Positions 16,643-24,258 of a DNA stretch of 64,000 bases are shown in pieces. The DNA is taken from assembly GCF_001571005.1 (NCBI RefSeq), contig NZ_BCST01000001.1, positions 372,001 through 436,000 of the forward strand. The letters are read 5' to 3'. The translations under genes and the position numbers were made by a program. The notes beneath the pieces were generated by a model. The model made no database searches. It had not been told where the DNA came from and saw only the letters and a list, made by a program, of their open reading frames with translations. The DNA is from Herbiconiux solani NBRC 106740 (GTDB lineage: Bacteria > Actinomycetota > Actinomycetes > Actinomycetales > Microbacteriaceae). Position 1 is the stretch's first letter; each line of letters begins with the position of its first letter.

Positions 16643-17223
16643 GCGGTCAGCGTAGCGGTGCCCCCGGCCCGCATCACGACGCGGGGGAACCCGTTCAGCA
16701 CGGAGGTCGTCTCGGAGGCCTTGTGGAAGCCGGCGCGCTCGAACAGCGCACGGGTGCCCACGTAGGCCATCGTGAGATCGACCTTCGCCGTTCCGTTCTC
16801 GACCGGATAGCCCTCGACCGCAGGCGCACCGTGCGCCCGCGCGAACGCGACCGCTCCGTCGAGCAGCAGATGCGAGATGCCCTGCCCCCGGTGTCCGGGC
16901 CTCACCCGGAGACACCAGACCGACCAGACCTCGAGGTCGTCGAGCCGCGGGATGCGACGGTTGCGGGCGAAGGACGTGTCGGAGCGCGGATGGACCGCCG
17001 CCCAGCCGACCACCTCGTCGCCGTCGTAGGCCAGCACGCCCGGCGGGAGCTCATCGTGGACCAGTTCCCGCATCCGATCCCCCCGCGCGGTCTTCCGCAG
17101 CGCCAGGTTCTCCTTGGACGGGAGCCGATAGCTCAGGCACCAGCACACGTCGGCGTCGGGCCGTTTCGGGCCGACCATGGTCGCGACGTCGTCGAACACC
17201 GTCGCCGGACGCACCTCGATCAT
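16639..17223 (-). CDS. GNAT family N-acetyltransferase
   Basis: A 194-residue acetyltransferase. The acetyl-CoA loop is CLRVRPGHRGQGISHLLLDG, preceded by the LEVWSVWCLRV strand; the C-terminal FERAGFHKASETTSVLNG is the usual final strand and turn. The early DADVCWCLSYRLPS segment and the ENLALRKTARGDRMRELV helix match the branch of stand-alone GNATs found widely in Actinobacteria. Substrate unknown. It is the upstream partner of the membrane-protein gene. Confidence 0.9.
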   Translation of the reverse strand: MIEVRPATVFDDVATMVGPKRPDADVCWCLSYRLPSKENLALRKTARGDRMRELVHDELPPGVLAYDGDEVVGWAAVHPRSDTSFARNRRIPRLDDLEVWSVWCLRVRPGHRGQGISHLLLDGAVAFARAHGAPAVEGYPVENGTAKVDLTMAYVGTRALFERAGFHKASETTSVLNGFPRVVMRAGGTATLTA

Positions 17224-17250
17224 GGTCGGCCCGTCAAATCAGACCGCGGG

Positions 17251-17604
17251 TCAGACCGTCTGCTCGGTCCAGTCGCCGCCGTCCGGGCCGTCGCCGGCAC
17301 CGGAACCGGGCGCGCTCTCGGGGTCGTCGCCCCGCAGGTCGTCGGGGGTGCGGTCGCCGAACGGCTGCGACTCGTCCGGCCAGGCCTGGCCAGGAGCCTC
17401 GTTCGACCAGTCGGGCTGGCCCTCCTTCGGCGAGCCGCCGGTCGGGCCGTCGTTGCCCTCGCCGAGCCCGGGGTCGACCGTCTCGCCTGCGACGGCGTCG
17501 TTGGTCACCAGCTCGTCGGCCTCGTCGGCGGCCTCGATGCGGTCGAAGAACGGCTCGTCGCCGGCATCGCCCAGGGTGCTGTCAGGGTCTCTCGGGTCGC
17601 TCAC
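17251..17604 (-). CDS. Acidic, probably disordered protein
   Basis: A 117-residue acidic protein of low complexity (Asp, Glu, Gly, Pro rich; two Trp-containing PDWSNEAP and GQAWPDESQPFG pieces), starting with GTG 8 nt after GAGGAG. No domain is recognised. It lies between the GNAT gene and LysR, on the same strand as both. Composition resembles the other small acidic proteins here. Confidence 0.6.
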   Translation of the reverse strand: MSDPRDPDSTLGDAGDEPFFDRIEAADEADELVTNDAVAGETVDPGLGEGNDGPTGGSPKEGQPDWSNEAPGQAWPDESQPFGDRTPDDLRGDDPESAPGSGAGDGPDGGDWTEQTV

Positions 17605-17625
17605 GCGATCACGCTCCTCGTCTCG

Positions 17626-17641
17626 GCGCCCGTGCGGGCGC
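17626..17641 (-). terminator. Small hairpin downstream of the LysR gene
   Basis: GCGCCC (17626-17631) and GGGCGC (17636-17641) form a 6-bp stem with a GTGC tetraloop in the 123-bp gap between lysR and the acidic-protein gene. A terminator is plausible but unproven. Confidence 0.35.
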
Positions 17642-17727
17642 TCGTCCTACAAGCCCATCACGGCGACGCAGTCGCGGCAAGCGACATTCGTCGGAGCCAT
17701 CCGTGGAATCAGTCGACCGCCTCCGCG

Positions 17728-18633
17728 TCAGACCGCCGCGGCCCGCAACTCCTCGACCAACGCCATGATCTGCGGGCGGTTGACCGCCCCCGGGCGCGCG
17801 GCCAGCGACACCACCCACGGCGGCAACGGATCGCTGAGGCCGACGGTCACGCATCCCGTGACCCCGCCACGGTCGTCCCCGAGGGGCCTCAGATCCGGCA
17901 CGACCGCAACCCCGAGGCCCGCGGCCACGCACTGGGCCACGCTCGGCAGCTCGGCGACCTCGGCCGAGATGTGCCGCACGATGCCGCGTTCGGTGAGGGC
18001 GCGGTCCAGCTGCACCCGGTTGCCGAAGCCCGGGAGCACGTCGACCCAGTCGTCGCCCGCGAGCTCGGCGAGGGCGACCCGGCCGCCGGCTCGGGCACGG
18101 CCGGCGAGTGGATGCTCGGCCGGCAGCAGCGCCACGAACTCGCGGCTGGCCAGGGGCCAGGACTGCAACCCGGGCAGCGTGGGCAGGGCCGAGAACGCCA
18201 GGTCGAGCCGTCCGTGCGAGAGCTCCTCGGCGAGCCCGGTCGATCCGGACGGCGAGGCCTGCAGCTGCAGGTCGACGAGCGGATGCCGGCGCCGGAACGC
18301 CCCGAGCGCCGCCGGCAGGTCGAACACCTGCAGCGAGGCGAAGGTGCCGATCCGCACGCGGCCGCGGAGCCCGGCGCCGGACTCGGTCGCCACCTGCCGG
18401 AGCCCTTCGAGATCGTCGAGCAGTCCCCGCGCGACGGGCAGCAGGGCCTCTCCCGGCGGCAGCAGCCGCACGGTCTTGGTCGTCCGTTCGAACAGGGCGA
18501 CGCCGAGCTCGCGCTCCAGGCTCCGAAGGCCCGCCGACACCGTCGACTGGGCCACGAACAGGCGCTCGGATGCCCGGGTGACGTTGAGCTCGTCGGCGAC
18601 GGTCACGAAGTATTCGAGCAGGCGGGTCTCCAT
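17728..18633 (-). CDS. LysR family transcriptional regulator
   Basis: A 301-residue LysR protein. The N-terminal winged HTH is complete: LLEYFVTVADELNVTRASER, then LFVAQSTVSAGLRSLERELG and FERTTKTVRLLPPGEALL. The effector domain (about 90-295) begins RGRVRIGTFASLQVFDLPAA and contains the CVAAGLGVAVVPDL segment found in the second lobe. It is divergent from the MFS exporter at 18715 with 81 bp between, the classic arrangement for a LysR regulator and its target. TATGAT ends 6 nt before the ATG, so the mRNA is probably leaderless. The effector is unknown. Confidence 0.95.
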   Translation of the reverse strand: METRLLEYFVTVADELNVTRASERLFVAQSTVSAGLRSLERELGVALFERTTKTVRLLPPGEALLPVARGLLDDLEGLRQVATESGAGLRGRVRIGTFASLQVFDLPAALGAFRRRHPLVDLQLQASPSGSTGLAEELSHGRLDLAFSALPTLPGLQSWPLASREFVALLPAEHPLAGRARAGGRVALAELAGDDWVDVLPGFGNRVQLDRALTERGIVRHISAEVAELPSVAQCVAAGLGVAVVPDLRPLGDDRGGVTGCVTVGLSDPLPPWVVSLAARPGAVNRPQIMALVEELRAAAV

Positions 18634-18639
18634 CCGTCG

Positions 18640-18645
18640 ATCATA
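18640..18645 (-). promoter_or_regulatory. Leaderless-type -10 hexamer for lysR
   Basis: TATGAT on the minus strand, 6 nt before ATG 18633. The LysR binding site for itself and the MFS gene should lie in 18646-18714. Confidence 0.55.
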
Positions 18646-18714
18646 GATGAAAGCGATGAGACTCAGCAGAATAATTCGTTGGACTCGATGATTCGGTCGG
18701 AGCATCATCGAAGC

Positions 18715-20043
18715 ATGACGACTTCCCTCCCCGTGCAGCGGGGCACCGAGCGCTCCGCCGAGATCCGGCCCGCCTCGCTCCGCACCCCCGCACCGGCGCG
18801 CACCTCCGCTCCGCTCCCCACCGCTCCCGCTCCCCGTCCCGGCCGCAGCCGGCTCCTCGCGCTCCCGCACCGCGCCGGCTTCTGGGTCACCGCGATCGCC
18901 TTCCTGGTGATGATGGCCTTCAACACCGTGCCCACTCCGCTCTACGCGCTCTACCAGCAGCGCGACGGCTTCCCCACCGTCATGATCACGGTGGTCTTCG
19001 CCGCCTACTCGATCGGCGTCATGGTCGCGCTCTACCTCGCCGGCCACCTCAGCGACCGGCTCGGCCGCCGCCGCGTCATCCTCGCCGCGGTCGTGATCGA
19101 GACCCTCGCCGCCGTGCTGTTCCTGGCCTGGCCCTCCCCCGCCGGTCTCGTGGTCGCGCGCTTCATCGCCGGGCTCGGCATCGGCATCCTGACCGCCACC
19201 GCCACCGCGCACCTGTCCGACCTCCGCCGGATCGCCCACCCGGGCGCCTCGCTCGGGTTCGCCGCGACGATCGCGGGCGTGGCCAACATGGGCGGACTCG
19301 CGCTCGGCCCGCTGATCGGCGGCGCGTTCGCCGCGTGGGCGCCCTCACCCCTCGTGCTCCCTTACGTCGTGTTCCTCGGCGCCTTCGTCGCGATCGGCTT
19401 CGCCTACGCCTTCGTACCCGAGACGGTCGACCGCGACGCGCCGCACGCGGCGTACCGCCCGCAGCGCGTCCGTGTTCCCAAGCAGAGCCTCCGCACCTAC
19501 TGGGCCGCCGGGATCGGCGCTTTCGCCGCCTTCGCGATCACCGGCCTGTTCGGCTCGGTCGCCCCGACCTTCCTCGCCCAGATCCTGCACGAGACCGACC
19601 ACTTCGTCGCCGGACTGGTGGCCTTCTCGGTCTTCGGCGCCGCCGCGCTCTCCCAGGTGGTCTTCGCCCGCCTGGCGACGCGGCCGCAGCTCGTGCTCGG
19701 TGTGGTCGCGATGATCGTGGGCCTCGTGGGCCTCGGCGTCGCCGACCTGACGAGCTCGGCCGCCGTGTTCGTCGTGGGCGGCATCGTCGCCGGCGCGGGT
19801 GTGGGCCTGGTCTTCCGAGGCGCGCTCGCCACCGCCGGATCGCTCTCGACCGACGGCAACCGCAGCGAGATCACGGCCGGGATCTTCCTCCTCGCCTTCG
19901 CCGGCATGACGGTTCCGCCGCTCCTGGTCGGGGCGGCACTGCTCGCCCTGCCGATCGTGCCGGTGTTCCTCGGCTTCGTCGTGCTGGTGCTCGCGCTCAT
20001 CCTCTGGGCGGGCCCCGCGATGATCCGCACCACCGCCCGCTAG
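18715..20043 (+). CDS. MFS transporter (paralogue of 30162-31388)
   Basis: A 442-residue, 12-helix MFS transporter with a 55-residue hydrophilic Pro/Arg-rich N-terminus. Helix 1 leads into NTVPTPLYALYQQRDGFPTV, then the loop 2-3 signature AGHLSDRLGRRRVI, and GILTATATAHLSDLRRIAHP. VPETVDRDAPHAAYRPQR is the central cytoplasmic loop. Drug or metabolite efflux is the usual role of such proteins. Long blocks are shared with the MFS at 30162, so the two are paralogues. Divergent LysR probably controls it. The palindromic element begins 41 nt past its stop. Confidence 0.9.
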   Translation: MTTSLPVQRGTERSAEIRPASLRTPAPARTSAPLPTAPAPRPGRSRLLALPHRAGFWVTAIAFLVMMAFNTVPTPLYALYQQRDGFPTVMITVVFAAYSIGVMVALYLAGHLSDRLGRRRVILAAVVIETLAAVLFLAWPSPAGLVVARFIAGLGIGILTATATAHLSDLRRIAHPGASLGFAATIAGVANMGGLALGPLIGGAFAAWAPSPLVLPYVVFLGAFVAIGFAYAFVPETVDRDAPHAAYRPQRVRVPKQSLRTYWAAGIGAFAAFAITGLFGSVAPTFLAQILHETDHFVAGLVAFSVFGAAALSQVVFARLATRPQLVLGVVAMIVGLVGLGVADLTSSAAVFVVGGIVAGAGVGLVFRGALATAGSLSTDGNRSEITAGIFLLAFAGMTVPPLLVGAALLALPIVPVFLGFVVLVLALILWAGPAMIRTTAR

Positions 20044-20083
20044 CCCCACCCCGCCGCCCAAGGCCCTCCCCGAAGGCACCCGC

Positions 20084-20160
20084 CGAAGGCCCTCGATCCG
20101 TCACTTGTTGTCGCTAAAGCACCCGGATAGCGACGACAACTGACGGATCGAGGGCCTTCG
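20084..20160. repeat. Dispersed palindromic element, copy 1
   Basis: Arms of 33 nt at 20084-20116 and 20128-20160 pair with two mismatches around an 11-nt loop (AAGCACCCGGA). Inner arm sequence is CTTGTTGTCGCTA; the outer part adds CGAAGGCCCT. The core is shared with copy 2 (61464-61520). It is flanked by degenerate CGAAGGC/GCCTTCG repeats (to about 20187). It lies between an MFS gene and a metalloprotease gene, both on the plus strand. It could act as a terminator, but it lacks a T-run. Confidence 0.85.
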
Positions 20161-20189
20161 GCCTTCGGTCTTCGCCTTCGGCCTTCCGC

Positions 20190-20195
20190 TACAGT
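20190..20195 (+). promoter_or_regulatory. Leaderless-type -10 hexamer for the metalloprotease gene
   Basis: TACAGT, 6 nt before ATG 20202, directly after the repeats that follow palindromic element copy 1. Confidence 0.5.
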
Positions 20196-20201
20196 TCGAG
20201 C

Positions 20202-21062
20202 ATGGTGCGCAGCCCGTTCGTGATCCTCGGCGCCGTGCTGGCCGGCATCCTCGTGCTCGCGGGCGCGCTCTTCGCCGCGGTGAGCGTCGTCGACTCGGCC
20301 GAGGACTTCGCCTCGGGCACCTCGCAGCACGGCGGCCGGGACACGGACATCCGCACGGCCGACGAAGCGCTGACCTACACGATCCGGGACGGCGCACTCG
20401 GCTCGGCCTCGGACGGCGCCGAGCCCGACGCCGTCGCCGAAGAGCTCTGGGGCCGGTTCAGCACGATCATGGGTCCGGATGCCGCACGCATCCGGAGCTT
20501 CGCCGTCTACTCCGACCCCGACTCCTCGTCGCTCGCCTCGGTCTGGCGCGACGAGAAGCGCACGGCGTTCTGGCACGCCGACGTGAACGCCGCCTTCATC
20601 GACGACCGCGACGAGCTGGTGCACACCCTGGTGCACGAGTTCGGCCACATCCTCACCCTCTCGGACGACCAGGTGCCGGTACTATCCGGCGCCTGCCCGA
20701 CCTTCGAGATGGTCGAGGGCTGCCCCGGTGCCGACACCGCGGTGGCCGAGTTCCAGAAGCGCTTCTGGGCTCCCTACGGCGACTCCGTGCCCGCGAACGA
20801 AGGTGAGGACGACGACGAGGTGGAGAGCTTCTTCCTCGACCACGGGTCGTACGACACGTTCGTCACGCGGTACGCGGCCACCAACCCGGTCGAGGATCTC
20901 GCGGAGAGCTGGGCCGAGTACGTACTCTCCGACCAGCCGGGTGTGAGCCTCCGCGACCCCAGCGGCCAGGAGGAGTCCTCGCAGAAGGTCGCGTTCTTCG
21001 CGGAGTTCCCGGCCCTCGCCGCCCAGCGCGACCGCATCCGAACCGCCCTCGACCTCGGCTGA
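20202..21062 (+). CDS. Membrane-anchored putative zinc metalloprotease
   Basis: A 286-residue protein. Residues 6-30 (FVILGAVLAGILVLAGALFA) form an N-terminal signal anchor, the rest is extracytoplasmic. Zincin motif HEFGH at 145-149 within ELVHTLVHEFGHILTLS; a likely third ligand is Glu235 in NPVEDLAESWAEYVLS, the EDxAE pattern seen in several gluzincin-like families. Two Cys (in SGACPTFEMVEGCPG) may form a disulphide. The gene has its own leaderless-type promoter and no obvious partner. The substrate is unknown; I assign activity from the motif only. Confidence 0.82.
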   Translation: MVRSPFVILGAVLAGILVLAGALFAAVSVVDSAEDFASGTSQHGGRDTDIRTADEALTYTIRDGALGSASDGAEPDAVAEELWGRFSTIMGPDAARIRSFAVYSDPDSSSLASVWRDEKRTAFWHADVNAAFIDDRDELVHTLVHEFGHILTLSDDQVPVLSGACPTFEMVEGCPGADTAVAEFQKRFWAPYGDSVPANEGEDDDEVESFFLDHGSYDTFVTRYAATNPVEDLAESWAEYVLSDQPGVSLRDPSGQEESSQKVAFFAEFPALAAQRDRIRTALDLG

Positions 21063-21105
21063 ACGCTGCGCCCTGAGCGCTGACCCCCGCCTCGCGCGAC
21101 CGGGC

Positions 21106-21774
21106 TCAGCGCCGCCGCTCGTGCCGACGCGGCCGAAGCCGATCCGGCGCATCCGTCGCGGGCACGAACTCGCAGGTGAACGTCCCTTCGTACCCGAACA
21201 AGAAGCCGAAGACCCGGTTGTGCACCTCCATCGAGATGCGAAAGACCCCGGCCTCGTCGTCGAAGGACTCGCGGAGGGTCGCCCGTCCGCTGAACAGCAG
21301 CGGGAACCGGAAGGCGACCGGCCCCTCGTAGAACCGCTGGGCGCCCGAGCGCAGGAGGAGCGAGCCGTCGCCAGCCGCCTCGAGCTCGAGGTCGACGGCG
21401 AGGTGCTGGTGGGTGCCGAGGTAGTCGAGCACCTTCGCCCCGTCGAGGATCATCGTCGCGTCGAAGCGGCTGGGCCGACGGCGCACGGAGTACGTGCGCA
21501 CGAACGTGACCGTCTCGCGCCCGTACGGGTCGCGATACGGGTAGTTCTCGATCACGAAGGGCACGTCCTGGCCCACGTCGGCGACGAGGATGTTGCGGAG
21601 CCGCCCGATCTGCAGGAACGGCACCGTCCACCAGGGGCCACGGCGGATGCGCGACATCGTGCCGCGGCCGATGCAGGCGTACCCGGCATCGAGCCCCACG
21701 CCGAACCGGCGCTGCAGCTGCGGGTGCAGTCGGCCGAACTCCTCCCCCATCGCCCGCTGGAAGATCGAGGTCAT
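21106..21774 (-). CDS. DUF4166 family protein
   Basis: A 222-residue soluble protein of the DUF4166 type: FGRLHPQLQRRFGVG near the N-terminus, VPFVIENYPYRDPYGRETVT in the middle, and MEVHNRVFGFLFGYEGTF near the C-terminus. Function unknown; the family often accompanies SRPBCC proteins, as here. Its ATG overlaps the stop of the SRPBCC gene by 4 nt. A lipid or small hydrophobic ligand is a reasonable guess only. Confidence 0.85.
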   Translation of the reverse strand: MTSIFQRAMGEEFGRLHPQLQRRFGVGLDAGYACIGRGTMSRIRRGPWWTVPFLQIGRLRNILVADVGQDVPFVIENYPYRDPYGRETVTFVRTYSVRRRPSRFDATMILDGAKVLDYLGTHQHLAVDLELEAAGDGSLLLRSGAQRFYEGPVAFRFPLLFSGRATLRESFDDEAGVFRISMEVHNRVFGFLFGYEGTFTCEFVPATDAPDRLRPRRHERRR

Positions 21775-22412
21775 GGGGCCTCCAGGGCTGCGAGCGACGC
21801 CGGCGCCCCGCGCATCGCGTCGGCGCGGCCGGGCGGGGTACGGAGGCAGCGGCTCGCGCGGGGACGGTCGGCGCGCCAGAATCGGACGGCCGATGCCATC
21901 GGCCAGCGCTCGGGCGCCACCTCGCTCTCGGCCCAGATGCGCAGCCGGTCGAAGCTCCACGCCGTCATGCGGCCGACGAGAGGCCTGACGACGAGACGGT
22001 CGAGCAGCCCGCCCCAGCCCGGGACGTAGTCGAATCCGGTCACGAAGAGCGTGCCGCGGGCCGTCGGCCGGTACCTCCAGTAGCCGCGCCCGTCGCGGAG
22101 CGGCGAGAGCCGGTCACGGGTGGTGAAGCGCAAGGCCGAGGTGCGCGTGCCGTCGGCCGCCGAGCGGTCGCCGAGGGAGATTCCCGTGCCGGCGATCGTG
22201 TGACCCGGGAGACGGCGCTCGTAGCGGAAGCGGGTGGGGCGGCCGGCGGGCCGTTCAGGGACGTCCTCCACCGGGGCCTCGGGGACGATGCGGCTGAAGC
22301 GGAGATCCCACCGCGTGTGCTGCGCCGGGTCCTGCGTGAGCTCCCAGACACGCTCGACCGGGGCGGCGATCTCGATCGCCACGTAGATCGCGCGGCCGCG
22401 GCGGGAGCTCAT
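21771..22412 (-). CDS. SRPBCC (START-like) family protein
   Basis: A 213-residue protein. Residues 8-150 form a START-like fold: IYVAIEIAAPVERVWELTQD, DPAQHTRWDLRFSRI, and the long C-terminal helix at LLDRLVVRPLVGRMTAWSFD. The last 50 residues are Arg/Ala/Pro rich and may include a second piece of unknown nature. It is the first of a two-gene unit with the DUF4166 protein. TAGGGT lies 6 nt upstream of the ATG, which supports the start. Binding of a hydrophobic ligand is expected from the fold. Confidence 0.85.
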   Translation of the reverse strand: MSSRRGRAIYVAIEIAAPVERVWELTQDPAQHTRWDLRFSRIVPEAPVEDVPERPAGRPTRFRYERRLPGHTIAGTGISLGDRSAADGTRTSALRFTTRDRLSPLRDGRGYWRYRPTARGTLFVTGFDYVPGWGGLLDRLVVRPLVGRMTAWSFDRLRIWAESEVAPERWPMASAVRFWRADRPRASRCLRTPPGRADAMRGAPASLAALEAP

Positions 22413-22418
22413 GACCCG

Positions 22419-22424
22419 ACCCTA
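22419..22424 (-). promoter_or_regulatory. Leaderless-type -10 hexamer for the SRPBCC-DUF4166 unit
   Basis: TAGGGT on the minus strand, 6 nt before ATG 22412. Confidence 0.5.
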
Positions 22425-22525
22425 TCGGCGTGGATGCTGTCCTGCGGGGACGGGCGGACGCTCGCGTCTGTGCTGAACCGGCAAGCGGGTTTGCGCGGGA
22501 GGCGACGCGGCGGCAGGCTGAGGCC

Positions 22526-23320
22526 ATGAACGCGCACATGCCCTCCGGCCCGGACCAGGACCCGACCGAGTTCTGGGAGGAGCTCTACCAGCAGCGCTCC
22601 CGCGTGTGGAGCGGCAAGGCCAACAAGGCTCTGGTCGACATCGCGGGTGACCTGGCTCCCGGCCACGCACTCGATCTAGGCAGCGGCGAGGGCGGCGACG
22701 CCCTCTGGCTGGCCGGCCTCGGCTGGCGCGTCGACGGACTCGAGATCTCCTCCACCGCCCTGGCACGGGCTGTCGAGCACACCCGGGAGCAGGAACGCGA
22801 CCGCGGGCTCGACGAGGGCACGCTGGCCGAGCGCATCCACTGGCGCCAGGCGGACCTCGTCGACTGGGTCCCGGATGCGCAGTACGACCTGGTCTCGGCC
22901 TGCTTCCTGCACTCGCCGGTCGAGTTCCCGCGCGACGCCGTGCTCCGGCGCGCCGCCGACGCAGTGGCTCCCGGCGGGCACCTGCTGGTCGTCGGGCACG
23001 CGGCCTTCCCGCCGTGGTCGGCGATGCACCGCGACGACGACGGCGCTCCGGGCGATGGCGAAGGCGCTGAGCCCGAGGCCGGTCACGACCACGAAGGCGG
23101 CCACGGTCACGCTCCCGAGCACGAGCACGCGGACCACGCCGACCTCCCCTCGGCCGACGAGGTCGCGGCTGCTCTGGCCCTTCCGCCCGCGGAGTGGCGC
23201 GTGCTGGTGAGCGAGAACCGTCCGCGCGACGCCGTCGGGCCCGACGGTCAGGAGGCCGTGATCGACGACGCGGTGCTGCTCATGCAGCGTCTCCCCACCC
23301 CGGGCTTCCCCGCCGCCTGA
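22526..23320 (+). CDS. Class I SAM-dependent methyltransferase with a His-rich insert
   Basis: A 264-residue methyltransferase. Motif I is HALDLGSGEGGDALWLAGLG, motif II GLEISSTALARA, and the post-II acidic region RQADLVDWVPDAQYDLVSAC is followed by FLHSPVEFPRD and DAVAPGGHLLVVGHA. This resembles TehB-like or thiopurine-type small-molecule methyltransferases. After PPWSAMHRDDDG there is an acidic, His-rich stretch (about residues 186-204, including GHDHEGGHGH and EHEHADH, seven His) of a kind seen in Ni/Zn-binding proteins; it is not a usual part of the fold. ATG 22526 is preceded by CAGGCT at 6 nt, a weak leaderless-type box. Substrate unknown. Confidence 0.88.
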   Translation: MNAHMPSGPDQDPTEFWEELYQQRSRVWSGKANKALVDIAGDLAPGHALDLGSGEGGDALWLAGLGWRVDGLEISSTALARAVEHTREQERDRGLDEGTLAERIHWRQADLVDWVPDAQYDLVSACFLHSPVEFPRDAVLRRAADAVAPGGHLLVVGHAAFPPWSAMHRDDDGAPGDGEGAEPEAGHDHEGGHGHAPEHEHADHADLPSADEVAAALALPPAEWRVLVSENRPRDAVGPDGQEAVIDDAVLLMQRLPTPGFPAA

Positions 23321-23336
23321 AACCGACCGGCGCCGC

Positions 23337-23342
23337 TATCCT
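23337..23342 (+). promoter_or_regulatory. Leaderless-type -10 hexamer for the second methyltransferase
   Basis: TATCCT, 7 nt before ATG 23350, located just downstream of the first methyltransferase stop. Confidence 0.5.
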
Positions 23343-23349
23343 GGCGAGC

Positions 23350-24189
23350 ATGGACGAGCACCTCGCGGCCAACCGCGCGAACTGGGACGACCGGGCGGCC
23401 GCCCACGCCGCGCGCGACGGCCTCGGCTACCGGGTCGAGCGCTACGTCGCCGACCGCGACCGCATCTCGGACGTCGTGGCCTTCGACCGCGAGCGGCTGG
23501 GCGACATCCGGGGGGTCCGCGCCGTGCACCTGCAGTGCCACATCGGCACCGACACCCTGTCGCTCGGCCGGCTCGGCGCCCGCGTCACGGGCCTCGACTT
23601 CTCTTCCGTAGCCGTCGCCGAGGCCAGGGCGCTCGTCGCCGAGAGCGGAGACGCGGGTTCGGTCGACTTCGTGGTCTCCGACGTCGACGGCGCGACCACC
23701 GTGCTCGGCACCGGCGGATTCGATCTCGTCTACACCGGCATTGGAGCGCTCTGCTGGCTCCCGAGCATCGAGCGCTGGGCCGGCGTCGTGGCCGCCCTGC
23801 TGAAGCCCGGCGGCCGCCTCTTCCTGCGGGAGGGGCATCCGATCCTCTGGACCATGGACGAGACGCTCGACGACGACCTGCACCTCCGCCACCCGTACTT
23901 CGAGCAGGAGACACCCCTGTCGTGGGACGACGCCTCCTCCTACGTCGCCACGGGCCGGCCGCTGACCGCCACGAAGACCTACGAGTGGAACCACGGTCTC
24001 GGCGAGATCGTCACGGCACTGCTCGATCGCGGCCTCGTGCTGACCATGCTCGTCGAGCACGACAGCGTGCCCTGGGAGGCGCTCCCCGGGCAGATGACCG
24101 AGCGGCCGGACGGCGAGTTCGCCCTCGCCGAGCGGGCCGGCGTCGCGCCGCTCTCGTTCACCCTGCAGGCCGAGAAGCCCCTGCGGTAG
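23350..24189 (+). CDS. Class I SAM-dependent methyltransferase
   Basis: A 279-residue protein. It begins with the NRANWDDRAAAHAARDG helix typical of this actinobacterial branch, and motif I is unusual in being VHLQCHIGTDTLSLGRLGAR rather than a Gly-rich DxGxG. GLDFSSVAVAEARALVAE is motif II, and LKPGGRLFLREGHPILW is motif IV/V. The HLQCHIGTDT variant is shared by a known group of annotated methyltransferases. The substrate is unknown. It is not homologous in detail to the His-rich enzyme immediately upstream. Confidence 0.88.
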   Translation: MDEHLAANRANWDDRAAAHAARDGLGYRVERYVADRDRISDVVAFDRERLGDIRGVRAVHLQCHIGTDTLSLGRLGARVTGLDFSSVAVAEARALVAESGDAGSVDFVVSDVDGATTVLGTGGFDLVYTGIGALCWLPSIERWAGVVAALLKPGGRLFLREGHPILWTMDETLDDDLHLRHPYFEQETPLSWDDASSYVATGRPLTATKTYEWNHGLGEIVTALLDRGLVLTMLVEHDSVPWEALPGQMTERPDGEFALAERAGVAPLSFTLQAEKPLR

Positions 24190-24251
24190 ACGCCCGCGGA
24201 GACGCGCTGCGGGAGACGCTCCTGCGGGACACGCCCTGCGGTGGATGCCGC
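24181..24251. repeat. 15-bp imperfect tandem repeat across a stop codon
   Basis: Units CTGCGGTAGACGCCC, CTGCGGGAGACGCTC, CTGCGGGACACGCCC and CTGCGGTGGATGCCG, with an 11-nt partial after the first. The first unit holds the final codons and TAG stop of the methyltransferase gene. The array fills the gap to the convergent ABC-F gene. Confidence 0.8.
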
Positions 24252-24258
24252 CGGTCGC

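Noticed and set aside
16723-18714. Very long open frame on the plus strand antisense to the GNAT, acidic-protein and LysR genes.
   Set aside because: High-GC codon bias leaves antisense frames open. The minus-strand genes have clear family motifs; the long frame has none until the MFS start at 18715.
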